A stretch of DNA of 64,000 bases from Oasisia sp. SBJ-2009 (GCA_964017155.1 OZ024860.1:48777583-48841582); one strand, 5' to 3'. Positions 1-20,455 are shown, counted from the first letter of the stretch. Translations and numbers: made by a program. Notes: generated by a model from the letters alone, not told the origin.

Positions 1-1825
1 AGCCCCCCCCCCCCCCACACACACACAACGCATTTTTGTGTGATTTTAGAGGTCGAAACGTTTTTAGTTATAACTTCGGCGAATCGGTGTGAGGAATGTT
101 GGTTTTCTAAATTGGCAAATGTCATATTGGCTGCGAAGCTCCTATCGCAGGTGTCTGGAAAGACAGCAACCCTCGCTGTAGTCTCGCTTAACCGACTGTC
201 GGTCGGCTGCGGAACTACGCCGAGAAGACAGTCTGGTGACATTTGCCGGCTTTTGTTTGGTATCCGCGTGATCTATAAAATGCTGCCACCTCACGGACAC
301 TGCCGTAATATTTTTTTTTATAAACAACTGCAAATTTGTATTTCTATTTATTTTGGGTTAATATAAGTTTAATTTTTAATAGTTTTTATAATACAGCATT
401 ATTTGATCAAAAGGTTTCCTTATTTAATTTGTATGCTATCCGTGTCGGGCTAGACAATGCTGCCACCTCACGGATACTGGTTAATCCTGCCGTAAGTCTT
501 ATTTTATAAACAACGGTAAATTTGAATTTTTACTTACTGTTGTGTTAATATAAGTTCAATGGTGAATACTTTTCAAATGATATTATTATCTTGTAAAACT
601 ATATCGTTATTTAAATTTTTATTTCATAGTTGGCCTGAGAGCCAATCAGCGTCTCTACCCTATTCTGGGGTAAGGCTGCCCGGATGTAGAAACTTAAGCA
701 TATATACTGTCCCAGGCGTAGTTGAGGGGGCTTAAAAGTGCTGCCACCTCACGGAGTCTGGGTAACCGAGGCTACCCTCGCTGTTGTAAATATGGCACGG
801 TTGTGCAGAAGAGTTTCCATATGTACTTGTTCCAGTTCACTTTTAATTATAATAATAACAACAATACGATAACTTACATTGCGCCTAAGTCCTCGGAAAC
901 CAAGCTCAGAGGTGCATCAATACAGAATGATTGTTGCGATAAACATTACGGTTACCAAACAGATAGACTGCTACGTCAGGTAGCTATGGTGGATAAGCAA
1001 GGCTATAGACGCACATTTTTAAATAACGATGGAATTTGGCAATATTTTCAACTGATCTAAAACTAGAAAGAAGTATATTCCAGCGAGTAGGTGCAGCTAC
1101 AGAAAAGCCCTAGTATTGGTATTGACGGAAAGGACACAAAGTAAATAAGAACTAGATGTTCGAAGCTAAACAAGTTTATTTTTACAGGAGTAAGGATTAA
1201 CTGTAAATACGATGGTTGCCTAAAAAAAGGCCTGGTGAGTATAATACAGATCTCAAATATGATACTTCGACTGCGACTTCAGAAGCAGCATAGAATGAGT
1301 AAAATATGGAGACCTAGGCACAATACTTGCTTAGCAATTCTTAACATGTTGCAATATTGTGAAGAAAAAAGAATCACAATAGTCCAGTCCACTAGTAACT
1401 AGCTCAGTTGCAATAAGTTTATTCATTTTCAACAGAAATAAGCAAATACCGATGAATACGCTGTAAATCACGCATATGATTTAGCGAGGTCGACAAATCT
1501 GATAAATGTGTTCCCTAAAATGGTGTGCAAATAATAATCAACTTTGTCTTATCATCATTGGACTTTAATCTGTTCTCAAGCATCCAATAGAAGACATCAC
1601 TAAGACCTCTAAGTTGCCGTAAGGAACAATTAGTATCAGAGGTAGATAATATACACAAATCTGTCTATTGTCTGCATAAAGATGGCGAATCGAGTGATAA
1701 CTATCAATTACCTAACTCAGTGGAATTGTGTACTAATTAAAAAATAACGCGTGTCTTATCTAAAAGGCCCATGTTGTGATGCCGGAGGCTGGAGTAAGTT
1801 GATCTCCCTGACACTGTGCCCGTAG
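1..1825. other. Upstream intron of the Patched-like gene; holds a dispersed repeat
   Basis: No convincing coding exon is visible. The left edge starts with a C-run and a short CA-run. Most of positions 100-690 is one copy of a dispersed repeat that recurs at 48803-49255 (separate entry). The rest is AT-rich. It ends in a pyrimidine-leaning tract and a TAG directly before the exon at 1826, so this stretch is probably intronic. Earlier exons of the gene lie to the left of the window. Confidence 0.6.
170..690 (+). mobile_element. Dispersed dimeric repeat, copy 1
   Basis: This is the counterpart of 48803-49255, in the same orientation and with the same two-module structure. Both copies end in CTGGGGTAAGGC. 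A partial third module with TGCTGCCACCTCACGGAG follows at 738-790. Confidence 0.8.
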
Positions 1826-3196
1826 GTTCTCGACTCGTATGAGCAACACTCTGAATTCTTTCACGGCGCAGACGTGTCCGTTGCTTGGACCAGGCGTTTC
1901 GTGGATCAGTTCGGGATAATCGAGGACAGGAAGAACTTTACCCGCGACTTCAATTCCTTCCTCACGAGGCCCAACAATCTTCAGTTCCACCTCGACGTGA
2001 AGTGGGAACACGGCATGACGGCGATAACGGCGACGAGGTTCCACTTCATCTGCAAGGACGTCGGCTCGACGGGCCGTGAGGCAGCGATGATGCAGCTGTC
2101 GCGGAAGGTGGCCGCCGAGGTGGAGGAGAGAGACTTCGTCGTGACGGCTTTCCACCCGCGGTTCGTCTTCTTCGACAAGTACGCCGTCGTCATGCCCACG
2201 ACGCTGCGCAACCTCGGTCTGGCGATGACCGCCATGATGGTCGTGTCGCTCGTGCTGATACCATCATTCGCGTGCTGTCTGTCAGTCACACTCAGTATCG
2301 CGTCCATCTGCACGGGCGTCGTCGGCTACATGACGTGGTGGGGCGTCAACATGGACAGCATCTCGATGACGAACATCATCATGTGCATCGGCTTCAGCGT
2401 CGACTATTCGGCGCACATCACCATCGCCTTCGTGACGGCGCGGGGAACGGACAAGGTGGAGCGCATGCGCAACGCTTTCGCGATGGTCGGCTTTCCCATC
2501 GTGCAGTGCGCCGTGTCGTCGTTACTCTCCATGTCGCTGCTGGCGGCGGCGCGCGACTACATGCTGAGGGCCTTCTTCAAGATCATGTTTCTCGTCATCA
2601 TCTTCGGAGCCTTCCACGGCCTACTCGTCATCCCGGAAGTCCTGCTTGCCGTCGGCGGCGGGGTCCTCAAGTATCAGCGGTACTCCTTGCGCAAGAAGGT
2701 CGACCCGACTCTCCCGAAGGGCATCCTCGATAAGCTGCACCTGACGTCTGTCGATGAAACTGGCGACACGCCAAAGTGTAGCGACACCATGTTTCGGGCT
2801 GTTGGTTCGCAGCACTCTGAGACTAATGCGCGACACTCTGCTACTAGTCTGGGACACGCTGTTATTAGTCCGCGACGCTCTTCGAATCCGGAACATATTA
2901 GTCCGCGACATTCTACTAGTCCGAGATCTACTAGTCCGCGACATTCTACTAGTCCGAGACCTAATAGTCCGCGACATTCTACTAGTCCGAGACCTAATAG
3001 TCCGCGACATTCTACTAGTCCGAGACCTAATAGTCCGCGACATTCTACTAGTCCGAGTCCTACAAGTCCGCGACATTCTACTAGTCCGAGACCTACTAGT
3101 CCGCGACATTCTACTAGTCCGCCACAGAATAGTAATCCGCAACAAGCTACTAGTCCGACACAGTTTGTTAATCCGCCACATTCTATTAGCTCGTGA
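1826..3196 (+). CDS. Patched domain-containing (PTCHD3-like) protein, last exon, 5' partial
   Basis: The frame opens right after a 3' splice site (GCCCGTAG at 1818-1825) and runs 456 codons to TGA; no start codon is expected here. Residues 1-122 are the end of the second extracellular loop. Residues about 123-276 are a run of hydrophobic helices typical of the C-terminal half of RND/Patched proteins, with the GxxxD signature in IGFSVDYSAH near residue 188. Patched-family members are 12-helix membrane proteins related to sterol and proton-driven transporters; the substrate of this subfamily is not established. Residues about 277-456 form a hydrophilic, low-complexity Ser/Pro/Arg/His tail made partly of an 11-residue repeat. 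The membrane part is GC-rich and the tail AT-richer. Subfamily assignment is by resemblance only. Confidence 0.85.
   Translation, partial: VLDSYEQHSEFFHGADVSVAWTRRFVDQFGIIEDRKNFTRDFNSFLTRPNNLQFHLDVKWEHGMTAITATRFHFICKDVGSTGREAAMMQLSRKVAAEVEERDFVVTAFHPRFVFFDKYAVVMPTTLRNLGLAMTAMMVVSLVLIPSFACCLSVTLSIASICTGVVGYMTWWGVNMDSISMTNIIMCIGFSVDYSAHITIAFVTARGTDKVERMRNAFAMVGFPIVQCAVSSLLSMSLLAAARDYMLRAFFKIMFLVIIFGAFHGLLVIPEVLLAVGGGVLKYQRYSLRKKVDPTLPKGILDKLHLTSVDETGDTPKCSDTMFRAVGSQHSETNARHSATSLGHAVISPRRSSNPEHISPRHSTSPRSTSPRHSTSPRPNSPRHSTSPRPNSPRHSTSPRPNSPRHSTSPSPTSPRHSTSPRPTSPRHSTSPPQNSNPQQATSPTQFVNPPHSISS
2903..3125 (+). repeat. 33-bp coding tandem repeat in the Patched-like tail
   Basis: About six units of roughly 33 bp encode HSTSPRPNSPR with small changes (PNSPR, PTSPR, SPTSPR). 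The neighbouring 2800-2900 and 3120-3180 regions look like older, decayed units. Because the unit length is a multiple of three, copy number can change without frameshift. The same repeat keeps long frames open on other frames and on the opposite strand; those are by-products. Confidence 0.85.
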
Positions 3197-5642
3197 ATTT
3201 TGGTTTCAAAACGATTCGACCATCGACTGCACGTCCAACTTTGCACAGCGAGCCGTGGACACCGCGTGTATCGCACGGAATGTTGGCCTTGGGGCCGTTT
3301 GCTTGGCCTGCTCAGTTCATATGCACAATTGGTTGGCTTCGGTGTGTAACGCGCCGCCAGTGACGCTCGCTCAAGTTGAACTGAAATACAAACATTGCTA
3401 CCACGTAATGCCGAGTGAATGTTCCTGTGGTGTTGTGTGTATTTGTTATGTTGCACATGCGCGCGTGTGTTTGTGCGTGCGTGTATGATGTGCGTGTGTT
3501 GTGCGCGTGCGCGTTATACATCAGGAAATAGATGAAGATGCTGAGAGATGTAAAAGGCAAGATTTCGCCCAATCAACATTCAGGCCGTAGTGAGACAGAC
3601 CTTATAAAAGAATGTTCTGATATATTATCGTCTATCAGCTCGCAGACGCTGCGAAGTCGACCCCAATATTATTTCCGTAGCAACTGAATATACATGGACT
3701 CATCCTCGCACGCCAGAGGTCGCTGCTGCTGATGACGTTGGTAGCAGGCCATCACTAACCCTGGCACATCCCTTCGGCTTCGCAAAATTCCAATGAAATC
3801 TTTCACGAAGAGTGTGGTTGCGGCCACGGTCATGTGATATAACGTCATTCCAGCCACACGCTGCTTGTGTTATATGCAATGTTTGTAGAAGCAACTATTT
3901 GCTGTTCGTGCCAGAATTCCCACACATTTTTTATCCTTCTATAAATCAAGGCAGATGTTTGCGCTGTCCTCGCTGGTGAAACAGTTACGATTGGCGAAGT
4001 CAATAATTCTCGTATGGGATCTGCCATGACTAGTTTGCGCGGTAAACGCCGTTGGCTTGCGAGGATGCACTGATGTAGCCAGAGTCCTATGCACTGGCGC
4101 TGGAGCGAAACAAGTCGATCCTAGTGGTACTAGGGGAGGCAATAACTGGACTGGAACTTAGCACCACTACGTTCCTGCAGTCTCGCTGGATCGTGACATA
4201 AGAAATGGGGGGGGGGGGGTGCAGCATAATACATCAGCTAGTCCACTATCTCGTCTCTGTTCCACTGGTGACACGTGTCGTACCATGGCGGGCACTGTGG
4301 AAAACGTTTCGTAGCAGCGTGATAGTAATTTTTTTTTGGGGGGGGGGGCAGATTATGTGTCCCCAGCGATATTCCAGGGGCAGCTTACCACGATTATGCA
4401 CCCATATTTAACTATCCCTTCTGAGGTATTTCTGCGGACAGCCACCGATTCAGTGAACAAAGACAAACCTGCCACAACGGTCTGCGCGGTGTGCCCGAGT
4501 AACTGACCCAACTATACATACGTTGTGTGGCGTACTTGCGTACATAAATAATCAAGTCGTACCACAATGAAAAAAAGCATACAATTTAATTTTTATAAAA
4601 CGGCTCCATGACAATTAATATGTATTCTAGTCAACATTATAAACAGTAAAAGAAATACCCACCATCAGGTTTGCATCACAAAAACCATTTCCAAAAGTAT
4701 TCGTAAATGACGTTTGCCTACATAAATAAATGAGCTTTGAAACGAAAGGCATTGTGCACCTTGGACTCCACACTGTCAGGCCCTTTTGGCTGCAAAGTAA
4801 CACCTTCATTTTCAAAATACCTGTTGGTTCAAAAGTTCTAGCCCATTGTGTGATCCATATCATACATTATTAAAAAATAATAAATTATTGATTTTGCTGC
4901 ATGCATTTTCTGCAACTGGGCCCATTTTACCAACGATGTTCAGAGCTGATTTTGATCCTTAACATTGCTCTTGAATACATGAAGACTGTCACCACAATGA
5001 CACACCAGGGGGACATTGTCACTAGTGTGTGTCATGGAAATAGTGCCCTTGATAATATGGCAATGGATATTTGCGTTTTGAACCAAAATTAACAACGGAT
5101 TTTGTTTAAAGATGAATTTTCCTTATGCACTCTTTACCTTAGTGAAATGGTCCCCTGGTATTTGAAACGGTCCCGTGGTCTTTGAAACGGTCCCCTGGTC
5201 TTATGACAACTTACTATTTTATTTTCTTCAAATTTATGTTACAACAGCATCAACATATTTTGAACCAATGTCTTCTACGTCCATGTACGCTGATCAGACG
5301 ATGGTGTGCATTTTTGCTAATCATTTTTTAAAAATCTCAACAAATCAAATATATGATTATGTACATCAAAAATAATTAACAGACAATTTATTTACTATCA
5401 CAGCATTTGTCACCACCAGTTAATTATGTAAATAATTTTTATAAAGTTGAACATCAACACAATGAAAAACAGTGCAATTTGTCATGAAAGAATAACATAA
5501 AAATGCACATGGATTTTTTGTTTAAAATATTTCTGCAAATATGCTGGCAAAAAGACCAACAATGCGGTTGTACTAAAAAATTATAATCTGGTTTTGATTA
5601 TCAGTGAAGTTAATATAAAAAGTGGTTGATGCGAGAGAACTC
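3197..5642. other. Intergenic stretch between convergent PTCHD-like and CTSO genes
   Basis: The 3' UTR of the Patched-like gene should begin here; no clean AATAAA follows closely. A GT/GC-rich stretch lies at 3436-3510 and G-runs at 4206-4219 and 4336-4348. On the minus strand an AATAAA (5392-5387, seen as TTTATT) sits about 250 bp past the CTSO stop and is a plausible CTSO poly(A) signal. A triplicated motif (GGTCCCNTGGT) occurs at 5148-5202. Short open frames at 3669-4142 on the minus strand are not recognised. Confidence 0.5.
5387..5392 (-). promoter_or_regulatory. CTSO: Candidate CTSO poly(A) signal
   Basis: On the minus strand these bases read AATAAA, about 250 nt after the CTSO stop codon. 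It is the first canonical hexamer at a sensible distance, but no transcript evidence is available here. Confidence 0.4.
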
Positions 5643-6926
5643 TCAAGACTTCACAGCGACAGCCGCTACTTCTCGGGCTATACCTGCAACAGAGACAGCC
5701 GCCAAACATGTTACAGGTATCTCAACTACTCAGGGAAGCATTCAGCCACACTACAATTAATGCACAAATAGTCTTCGTACACAAATATATATATATATAC
5801 TATATAGTCTATAGTCAGGTATTCATTCCGAGTGAGCTGGGGCAATGTAGAGTGAACCAAATTGCCAATGGTTCGCCACGGCAGTGCAGGGTTCTAGACA
5901 CTGCACCACTACGATGCCCACAATAACCCTAAATCAGAACTTGAATAATTATCCATTAATATCTAAATATTAGCCATGGTAATTGTAGGTTAGTTTTTTA
6001 TTTTACATCAGTTTTTAGCTATTGCAACATTTAGACATTTCATACTTTGTGCTGACAACAGACATCCAAGAATATGATTTCCAAATGTTAGCCAATTGTC
6101 AATGTCTAACTGAAATATATTGATGACCTTTTACTTTGAATGCTATCCATTCAGTGACACATCACATGCAGAACGTATTAGTCCTGGGATTGTCTCATAA
6201 ATTGGTGAAGTCCAAAATAGTTTAACGTTGATTCAACCACTCTACCAATTCATAGCGTGGGACTTGGGATTATATCCCCAAAAAAATAGTTGTCAGTAAC
6301 ATACCACATTAGAATGCAAGGCACTCCCTTGGTGGAGCCACTCTATCAATTTATTTCTCTGCAATCTGTGATATGATGAAGCCATCCCCACCCTCCCACA
6401 CGTCATGCTTAACATATCTCAGGACTGCAGACTTTTGTGAACACACTATCACTGGTTGATGATAAAAACAACACTGACATAAGATGTCACAGCAATACAT
6501 ATTTAATGTCTTTAGTATTGTACAATGTATACAAGATGACAAGGAGGCCAAACATACAAGTGTCAGTGAACCAACCAATGAGTCAATGATAATCAATGTA
6601 ACCTGTTAGAATGAACTCACCACATATGTTGTCTCCTGCTCTGACATAGACGTAGCCATCCAAACCAAAGTCTGTGCCCCAGGAATTCTTCACAATGTAA
6701 TATGGAACAGGACCTACAAAAAAACCTGGCAAGTTCTGTATTCAGTCAGAACAATATGTTGTTCACAGAAACTATTTGCAACAGAAAATCTTAAATGAAC
6801 ACAGCTGTTTTGCTTACAGTAATAGCACCATTACATAGCATTTTTATAATGACATCCATGAGTGGACTAGCCTAACATCAGTAGTCAAGAACAAACGTGT
6901 CATGATAAATATATAAGTCAACCATA

Positions 6927-6999
<73 letters not shown>

Positions 7000-9900
7000 C
7001 GTGTGCATGCATATGCATGCGTGCGTGCGTGCTTGCATGTGTAAGTGGTGTGTACATACACACAACTTAGTATGCATTGACTTAGAATTATAGAACTGGT
7101 CAGTTTTCTCCCTTCTAAGTATGTGATGGTGATACCACTCTTTGTGTCACATTTTACACAGACGTCTGAGACAAAGACAGGCTGTGTAGCCACTACCCAA
7201 CAGCTCACAAAGCAGACATAATACACAAGACATAACTTACATTTAGAATTGCATTCATACATACAGAATTACATTCCTCACATGGTTTGTCTAATCTTAA
7301 AAATAAATAACCATGACGTTTTAGCAGTCAAATTCATAATTCGCTGTATAACTTTCACACATGACTACCGGTATACACAAACCATTTCTGATCATTTTGG
7401 AATAAATATTATATCTTATAAGTATGTAACATCTTATTTTTTCCTGACCTCAGATTTTATTTTCATTATTTAATTACACATAATAACCTTGCGTATTGTG
7501 CACAATTTGCTTTCTAAATTCTGTAGCAAATAACGGATTTAATTTGAATAAACAACGGTTCTGCACCTGTTCGATCGTAGCCAACAATCTGCACAGCATG
7601 GTTATTGCCTCTGTCGCCACAGTGATACTGAATGATCCCTCCCTGGTAGTTGCTCCAGTTCGTTGCATCAACAGACACTGCGACCGGGCCATAGGACGCC
7701 AACAACTTCATGAGGTACGCCTCGTCCTTCACCAAACTGTCACAACAGTAGACGTGGCATTACGAATGAACACAGCATCTGTATTGGTTGGTGATGTCAT
7801 AGTCATCGTCCAAGGTTTGATTTATGTTTCTTTTTTATTAGCATTTAATATATATTGTTATTATTACTAGAATAAATTATATTATGATATATATTATAAT
7901 AAATTATATTGAAATTCCCAGAGGTCAAGGGCCTTATCTTGGAACTGAAACGTGGGTTGGAAGATAACTGCGCTCTTCTCGTCGGCAATACAGCAAAGTC
8001 AATTACTAGTTTGATTCAGCCAACTTCCATAATGCACAGGAAATGTATCATGTCCAGCGAATGCAGTCACTACCCTGACTGATAAGGACGGTTCCAAATG
8101 TAAAGATAAGATTCAGACTGTAAACACACACCAAAGTATGTAACTTAACATGACTATGTGAACACATAACACTTGTGATTGACTCTCTACATTCATGGGG
8201 CAAACCATCTCTACCAACAGAAACTCACCTTTGACAAGTGAAATTTTTAACCCTCACTCCACGAGTGTCATTTGAGAGTATTTTACATGTCTCTTGGTGG
8301 TCGGTGAGAGGGTAAAATTGCGCCGTGACAAGGGGTGTTTTGGACTGGGGGAAACAGAAGGAACTAATTCAGGTGGTTATCAAAGATTGGTACATTTGGC
8401 TCAGCTACAATATCTTAAACTATACCAATCTGTAAGATAACAACCTTTCTGTTCAAATTACAGCAATATACATTTAACGAGGATGAAATGTTTATTTGCA
8501 CTGGCTGTATATGCAATAATTATATTCAACTAAAACTGTTAATATAAAATTAATCTGCAAAAGGCATACAAAATACAAATAAATAACTGTATTCCACACC
8601 ACTGATTAGGCCTATATCCGCAAAAGTAGTTGCACTACATTTAGGAAAATGTCCATGACTAATCATGCATTGCAATTTTTCTCTCCAATAATTGTTAAAA
8701 CTTAAATGTATATTTGTACATGTAAAGTGTTCATAAATAAGCAAGTAATATGAGATAGTACCTTCACCATCCACGAGAGGGCGACACATGTGTCACCGCC
8801 CTGACAGCCACTCAGGACGGAGAATCCGTACGAACAGTCAATGACTTCCTGTATGCTGAGTTCTCTCAGGTCTCCCATGTCGATGGCACTCATTGACTCC
8901 ACAGTCTCCACTACACTGAAAGCCCTGAAACATCATAACATTCAAACATCCATTAGTTCATTATAAATATGGACAGGACATCTGGATATCATATCACAAC
9001 AAATGTGACATCACTTCACCCTAGATGTTAGCAGAAAATGGCTAGGATTATTTATCTTCACCTGAAACCTGTCCACTTCAATGCTTTCAAATTATTTTCC
9101 TACATTGACAAAAATACAAAATAAATTCATCTTCACAAACCATAAACAGATGTATATATCTTCAAATTGTATTGTACGCTATTCAACTTTCTATTTCATG
9201 TAGTGTTACAATGAGTAGTCACAGACCAAACTGAAAATTACCCAACTTGTATATACTGTATTCTAATTGCTAGTTCATTCTAAAAGTTGAAGCTATTACA
9301 AGTTTTACTTACCAACATCCCCCACAAGCACGCTGATTTTTCACAGGTGTAACGACACCTTTCGTTCGCCTTCAAGAAAACCACTTTCTTATTATAGCAT
9401 ATTTACACATCTGCAACACTTGGTCAACATAAACCAGCTATATTCATGTGCGACTAATTTAACACAGTCACAATACAATGATTTCACCTTGAGAATGTGG
9501 TTATTAAATCAACAAATTTATTATTTTGTAATTTTGAATGTTGACAGTATACTGCCTGCTAATTTGCCTTCAAATTTTATACAAGACAGATAGCAGATGT
9601 TATAGCACTGGTAAGCAGAGACATCAATTTTTGTATTTGGTATGAGTTCAGTGGACTTCTAATCTGCTAATATTTGGAAGACCACAGAATAAATTGGGAG
9701 TCCACTTTTTTAACAAATCAAATAATTATATAATAATATATAACTATTGTGCATATATTTGCAAAGCGCCCGAGAGCAATTTTTAAACAATCAGGCACTA
9801 TGTAGGTATTTTATTATTATTGTTGTTGTTGTTGCTTTTCTATCGCCAATTGTTTCCTTAACTTTTCTCAAGTATAAAGTTTAAAAACCACAAGCAAATG

Positions 9901-11945
9901 CCTATGCAGTCTGTAACCTAACAGCAAAACATGTTTACAAATGTTTTTTGAACTAATAGATGCAAGTATGATCACTTGTTACAGACCGAAAGCGATACAA
10001 CTACAAGATGGCAGCATACATGAATATTGATAGATTATTAACACCAGTCACTCTACGGAGTCCAATTAACTCCTACCAAGGAACATATAAGGAATCCGTA
10101 GATGAAATGAGCAGTCTCTGACTCATGGACTCGATCCCTTAAAAATCAAAGCATGGGAGGGTGAATTACAAGTTACTCTGTGAAGAGGGGCAGGATCAGT
10201 TAACTGTCACAGCTGGTGGGACAAGTTGCAACTGAAGTCCTCGCTAATATTGATCACCCTCACTTTGAGTAGATAATTTCGACTGGATTTCTGGGTAGTG
10301 AAACATACTCTGCTCCTTATACAAGGAGTTTAACTGCCTGGAGGTGTTACACATTTAGGGCTAGGGCATAATTATAATGTCTTACCAGTCAACTTTGAGT
10401 GGGATGTCTTTCAGAGACAGCTCAGTTGGAAACAACCGTGGTCTGGGATAATGCAACGCTGCTGGTTCTGTGATGTCATTACCCAATTTTATCGAGGAGA
10501 GATATCGTACTGAAATTAAACACATCATCAATTTTGCATCAATTTATGTTGTGTATCCAAAGTTTTTATTAGTATTTGATGATTATGGAATTATGCAGAT
10601 TTTTAGGACGTAGTTAATTATACATTTTTTTAAACATCACTTTGACTACTATAGAAGAATCAAACTGAAATATTAATCATCTTCTACTACTTGTTTGGAT
10701 AATATATTGAACATAAAATTTGAAGAAATACATCAGAATTTAAGTTATGACTAACAAAACAGCTGTAAGCTAGACTAGTACGTACTTTTTGTCGTGATTA
10801 CTTATCTCAGTGTTAGTGTAGAAATAAAAACACACTAACCTTCAAATTCTTGTGGGGTCAGATCTGAGAATTTTGTCACTCCATAGACAGCTGAGATATT
10901 GTCCCTTCTGTTCGAGTTTAACTTGGAATGGTGTTCGAGATTCCACTGAAATAATAATTTAAGCCCTAATAATGTTTGAATCTCGATCAGGTATGTCACT
11001 GATAGATAACAAAAATCTTACAATAGTTTACTGTGATGCTAAGTATAACTGGTGGTGTATGTGTCTTGTCATGCAACAAGATACAGAACTAGACACAGAA
11101 GATTGTGTTTAAATAGTCTGTAGCCCAGTGATATGGGATGCTACATGGATGTGAACACTAGCACAAGTAGCAGAGGATGAACACACATCAATAGTCTTTA
11201 TTTCTACTTTTACAACCTTTTACCTTCCAATACCGATATCATAACATTTTACAATACCGATGTCATAAAATTTTATTTATATTAGATTAGGATCACAACT
11301 GTTCACCCACAGGTTATCCAGCTGTCAGACGATTGGCTGAGCCTGAGGCTGAGAAACCTGTCCATACATCAGGACAGATTATGTTAACTGTCGGTCCGTT
11401 AAAATTTGGATATAAAAGAACCACTAAGGATGATATTCGACAAGGGATGCAAGCACCCTGGGTCTGGCTGGCTCTGCCAGTCACCATGCACTCAGTCTCA
11501 GTCACACGTACTCTGTCTCAGACTGACAGAAGCTGAGCCAAGGGCAAGGGTGGTCAGTCCTGGCACTGAGTTTCAGTGGCATTATAGATAGATCGGCACC
11601 ATAAGATCATAACACTGTAACCACAATATAAACAGACTAGTGAGTTAACAGAACGTTGGTGATTGCTGGAAATTACTAGACAAACAAGTAGAACCAGCAA
11701 CTGGAAAATTAAATTGAAAATGATGACACATGTCAGATCTCAACCTCAAAAATCTTTAGACGTGTGTCATATTCGGTGTCACCCTCTTTGTATGGCTTGT
11801 TGTATTTCTTAATGAAATGGTTAAATGCTTTTTCTACAAGAGATGCGTCATAGTTTGCATGTACTTGGATAAATGTTGAATTTAATAACACGACCACGAC
11901 AAAAACAAACTGAATCACAAGATTGACAGCCATGTTGTTTCCCAT
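5643..11945 (-). CDS. CTSO: Cathepsin O, papain-family lysosomal cysteine protease (9 exons)
   Basis: Exons in transcript order: 11945-11745, 10945-10840, 10509-10386, 9369-9313, 8924-8762, 8344-8229, 7736-7567, 6713-6621, 5683-5643. All junctions are GT..AG, phases agree, and the joined frame is 356 codons plus stop. Residues 1-30 are a hydrophobic signal peptide, about 38-110 an I29 inhibitor propeptide ([14 protein letters not shown]), then the peptidase C1A domain. Visible active-site residues are Gln156, Cys162 (ACGGCW), His302 (NNHAV) and Asn322 (VKNSWG). The motifs [12 protein letters not shown] and [10 protein letters not shown] resemble cathepsin O more than cathepsin L or B. Human CTSO is about 321 residues, so this is slightly longer. 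A second ATG 12 nt downstream (11933) also has a good context. The gene is head to head with RPS3. Confidence 0.93.
5832..5930 (-). mobile_element. Short SINE-like fragment in the last CTSO intron
   Basis: The segment shares a block (GGCAATGT..GTGAACNAAATTGCC..TTCG..ACGGC) with the tRNA-derived SINE copy at 40625-40880. It ends in a tRNA-like piece that reads TAGTGGTGCAGTGTCTAGA on the minus strand. It is diverged and short. Confidence 0.4.
6932..7055. repeat. (GT)n microsatellite, CTSO intron
   Basis: A near-perfect GT run of about 62 bp is followed by degenerate GTGC/GCAT repeats to about 7055. Apparent His/Thr-rich frames on the minus strand are produced by it. Confidence 0.95.
9620..10030 (+). 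mobile_element. Dispersed repeat, copy 1 (CTSO intron 3)
   Basis: Blocks in this region match 33880-34220 in the same order: a segment around 9640-9730 (shared ATATTTGG, AACAAAT.AA) and one around 9960-10020 (GCAAGTATGAT, GAGATGGCAGCA / AAGATGGCAGCA). Two diverged copies of one element are the simplest explanation. No ORF or clear terminal repeat was found. Confidence 0.5.
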
Positions 11946-11989
11946 AATTCGTAGCGTACGCACCGACTACTTCCTTTTGCAAAACCAAC
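11946..11989. promoter_or_regulatory. Shared CTSO/RPS3 bidirectional promoter core
   Basis: The CTSO ATG (11945, minus) and the RPS3 ATG (11990, plus) are separated by 44 bp. On the plus strand C at 11970 followed by TTCCTTTT looks like the 5' terminal oligopyrimidine start of ribosomal-protein mRNAs, which would give RPS3 a 5' UTR of about 20 nt. The RPS3 start region AACATGGCGGC matches the YY1 consensus. CTSO transcripts probably begin inside or beyond this core, so the two 5' ends may overlap. Confidence 0.65.
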
Positions 11990-19882
<7,893 letters not shown>

Positions 19883-20377
19883 GACAGTAAGTGGTCACGT
19901 CTAGGCACTTTGGTGTACTTTGCCGTACCACCATTGATATAATTTACAAGGTAATAAAATCATCGGTGTGGCATTTGATTGAAAATTATCTTTTGATAGA
20001 TACCTGATGACTATTTTTGAAGATTTTGTTGTGCAACATTACTCTTTGATATTGTTATTTTAATGTGCACAGATGAATGGAAATGTTTTTAAATGGTGTT
20101 GCATATCTTTTAACCTCCGTTCGGGACCCTTTAAATAATATTCAAATGTTGTCTTCATATTCTTGTTTTATTCTAAAAAATTACAATATTGCTGCGTTCA
20201 TGTTTACAACAAATTATCAAGATATTTATGGAGGGAAAATGGTTGAAATTATTTGTCCGTGTTAAAATTGTAGACGTGACATTTCTGAAGGAATCAAGAA
20301 GAATGAAAATGCCTGTGTGTGTATTTAGTGTAAATTGTATTAAGTCTGAATGGTAATTCTGTAGTCTCTTGTTTCAG

Positions 20378-20455
20378 GTGACGGGTGCAATACACCAGAG
20401 AGCAAGATACGCTTTCGACATGTAAAGAGTTGAAATAAATTGTCGCCTCTCAGCA
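20378..20455 (+). other. RPS3: RPS3 3' UTR exon with poly(A) signal
   Basis: A donor (GTAAGT, 19887) lies 4 nt after the RPS3 stop. A good acceptor (CTCTTGTTTCAG) ends at 20377, and AATAAA is at 20434-20439. The mature 3' UTR would be about 80 nt, short as expected for a ribosomal-protein mRNA. The cleavage point is an estimate. Confidence 0.65.

Noticed and set aside
2272..3488. Long overlapping frames on other frames and on the minus strand over the Patched-like exon
   Set aside because: They are kept open by GC-rich coding sequence and by the 33-bp repeat; only the 1826-3196 frame has Patched helices.
6844..7262. His/Thr-rich frames
   Set aside because: Generated by the GT microsatellite.
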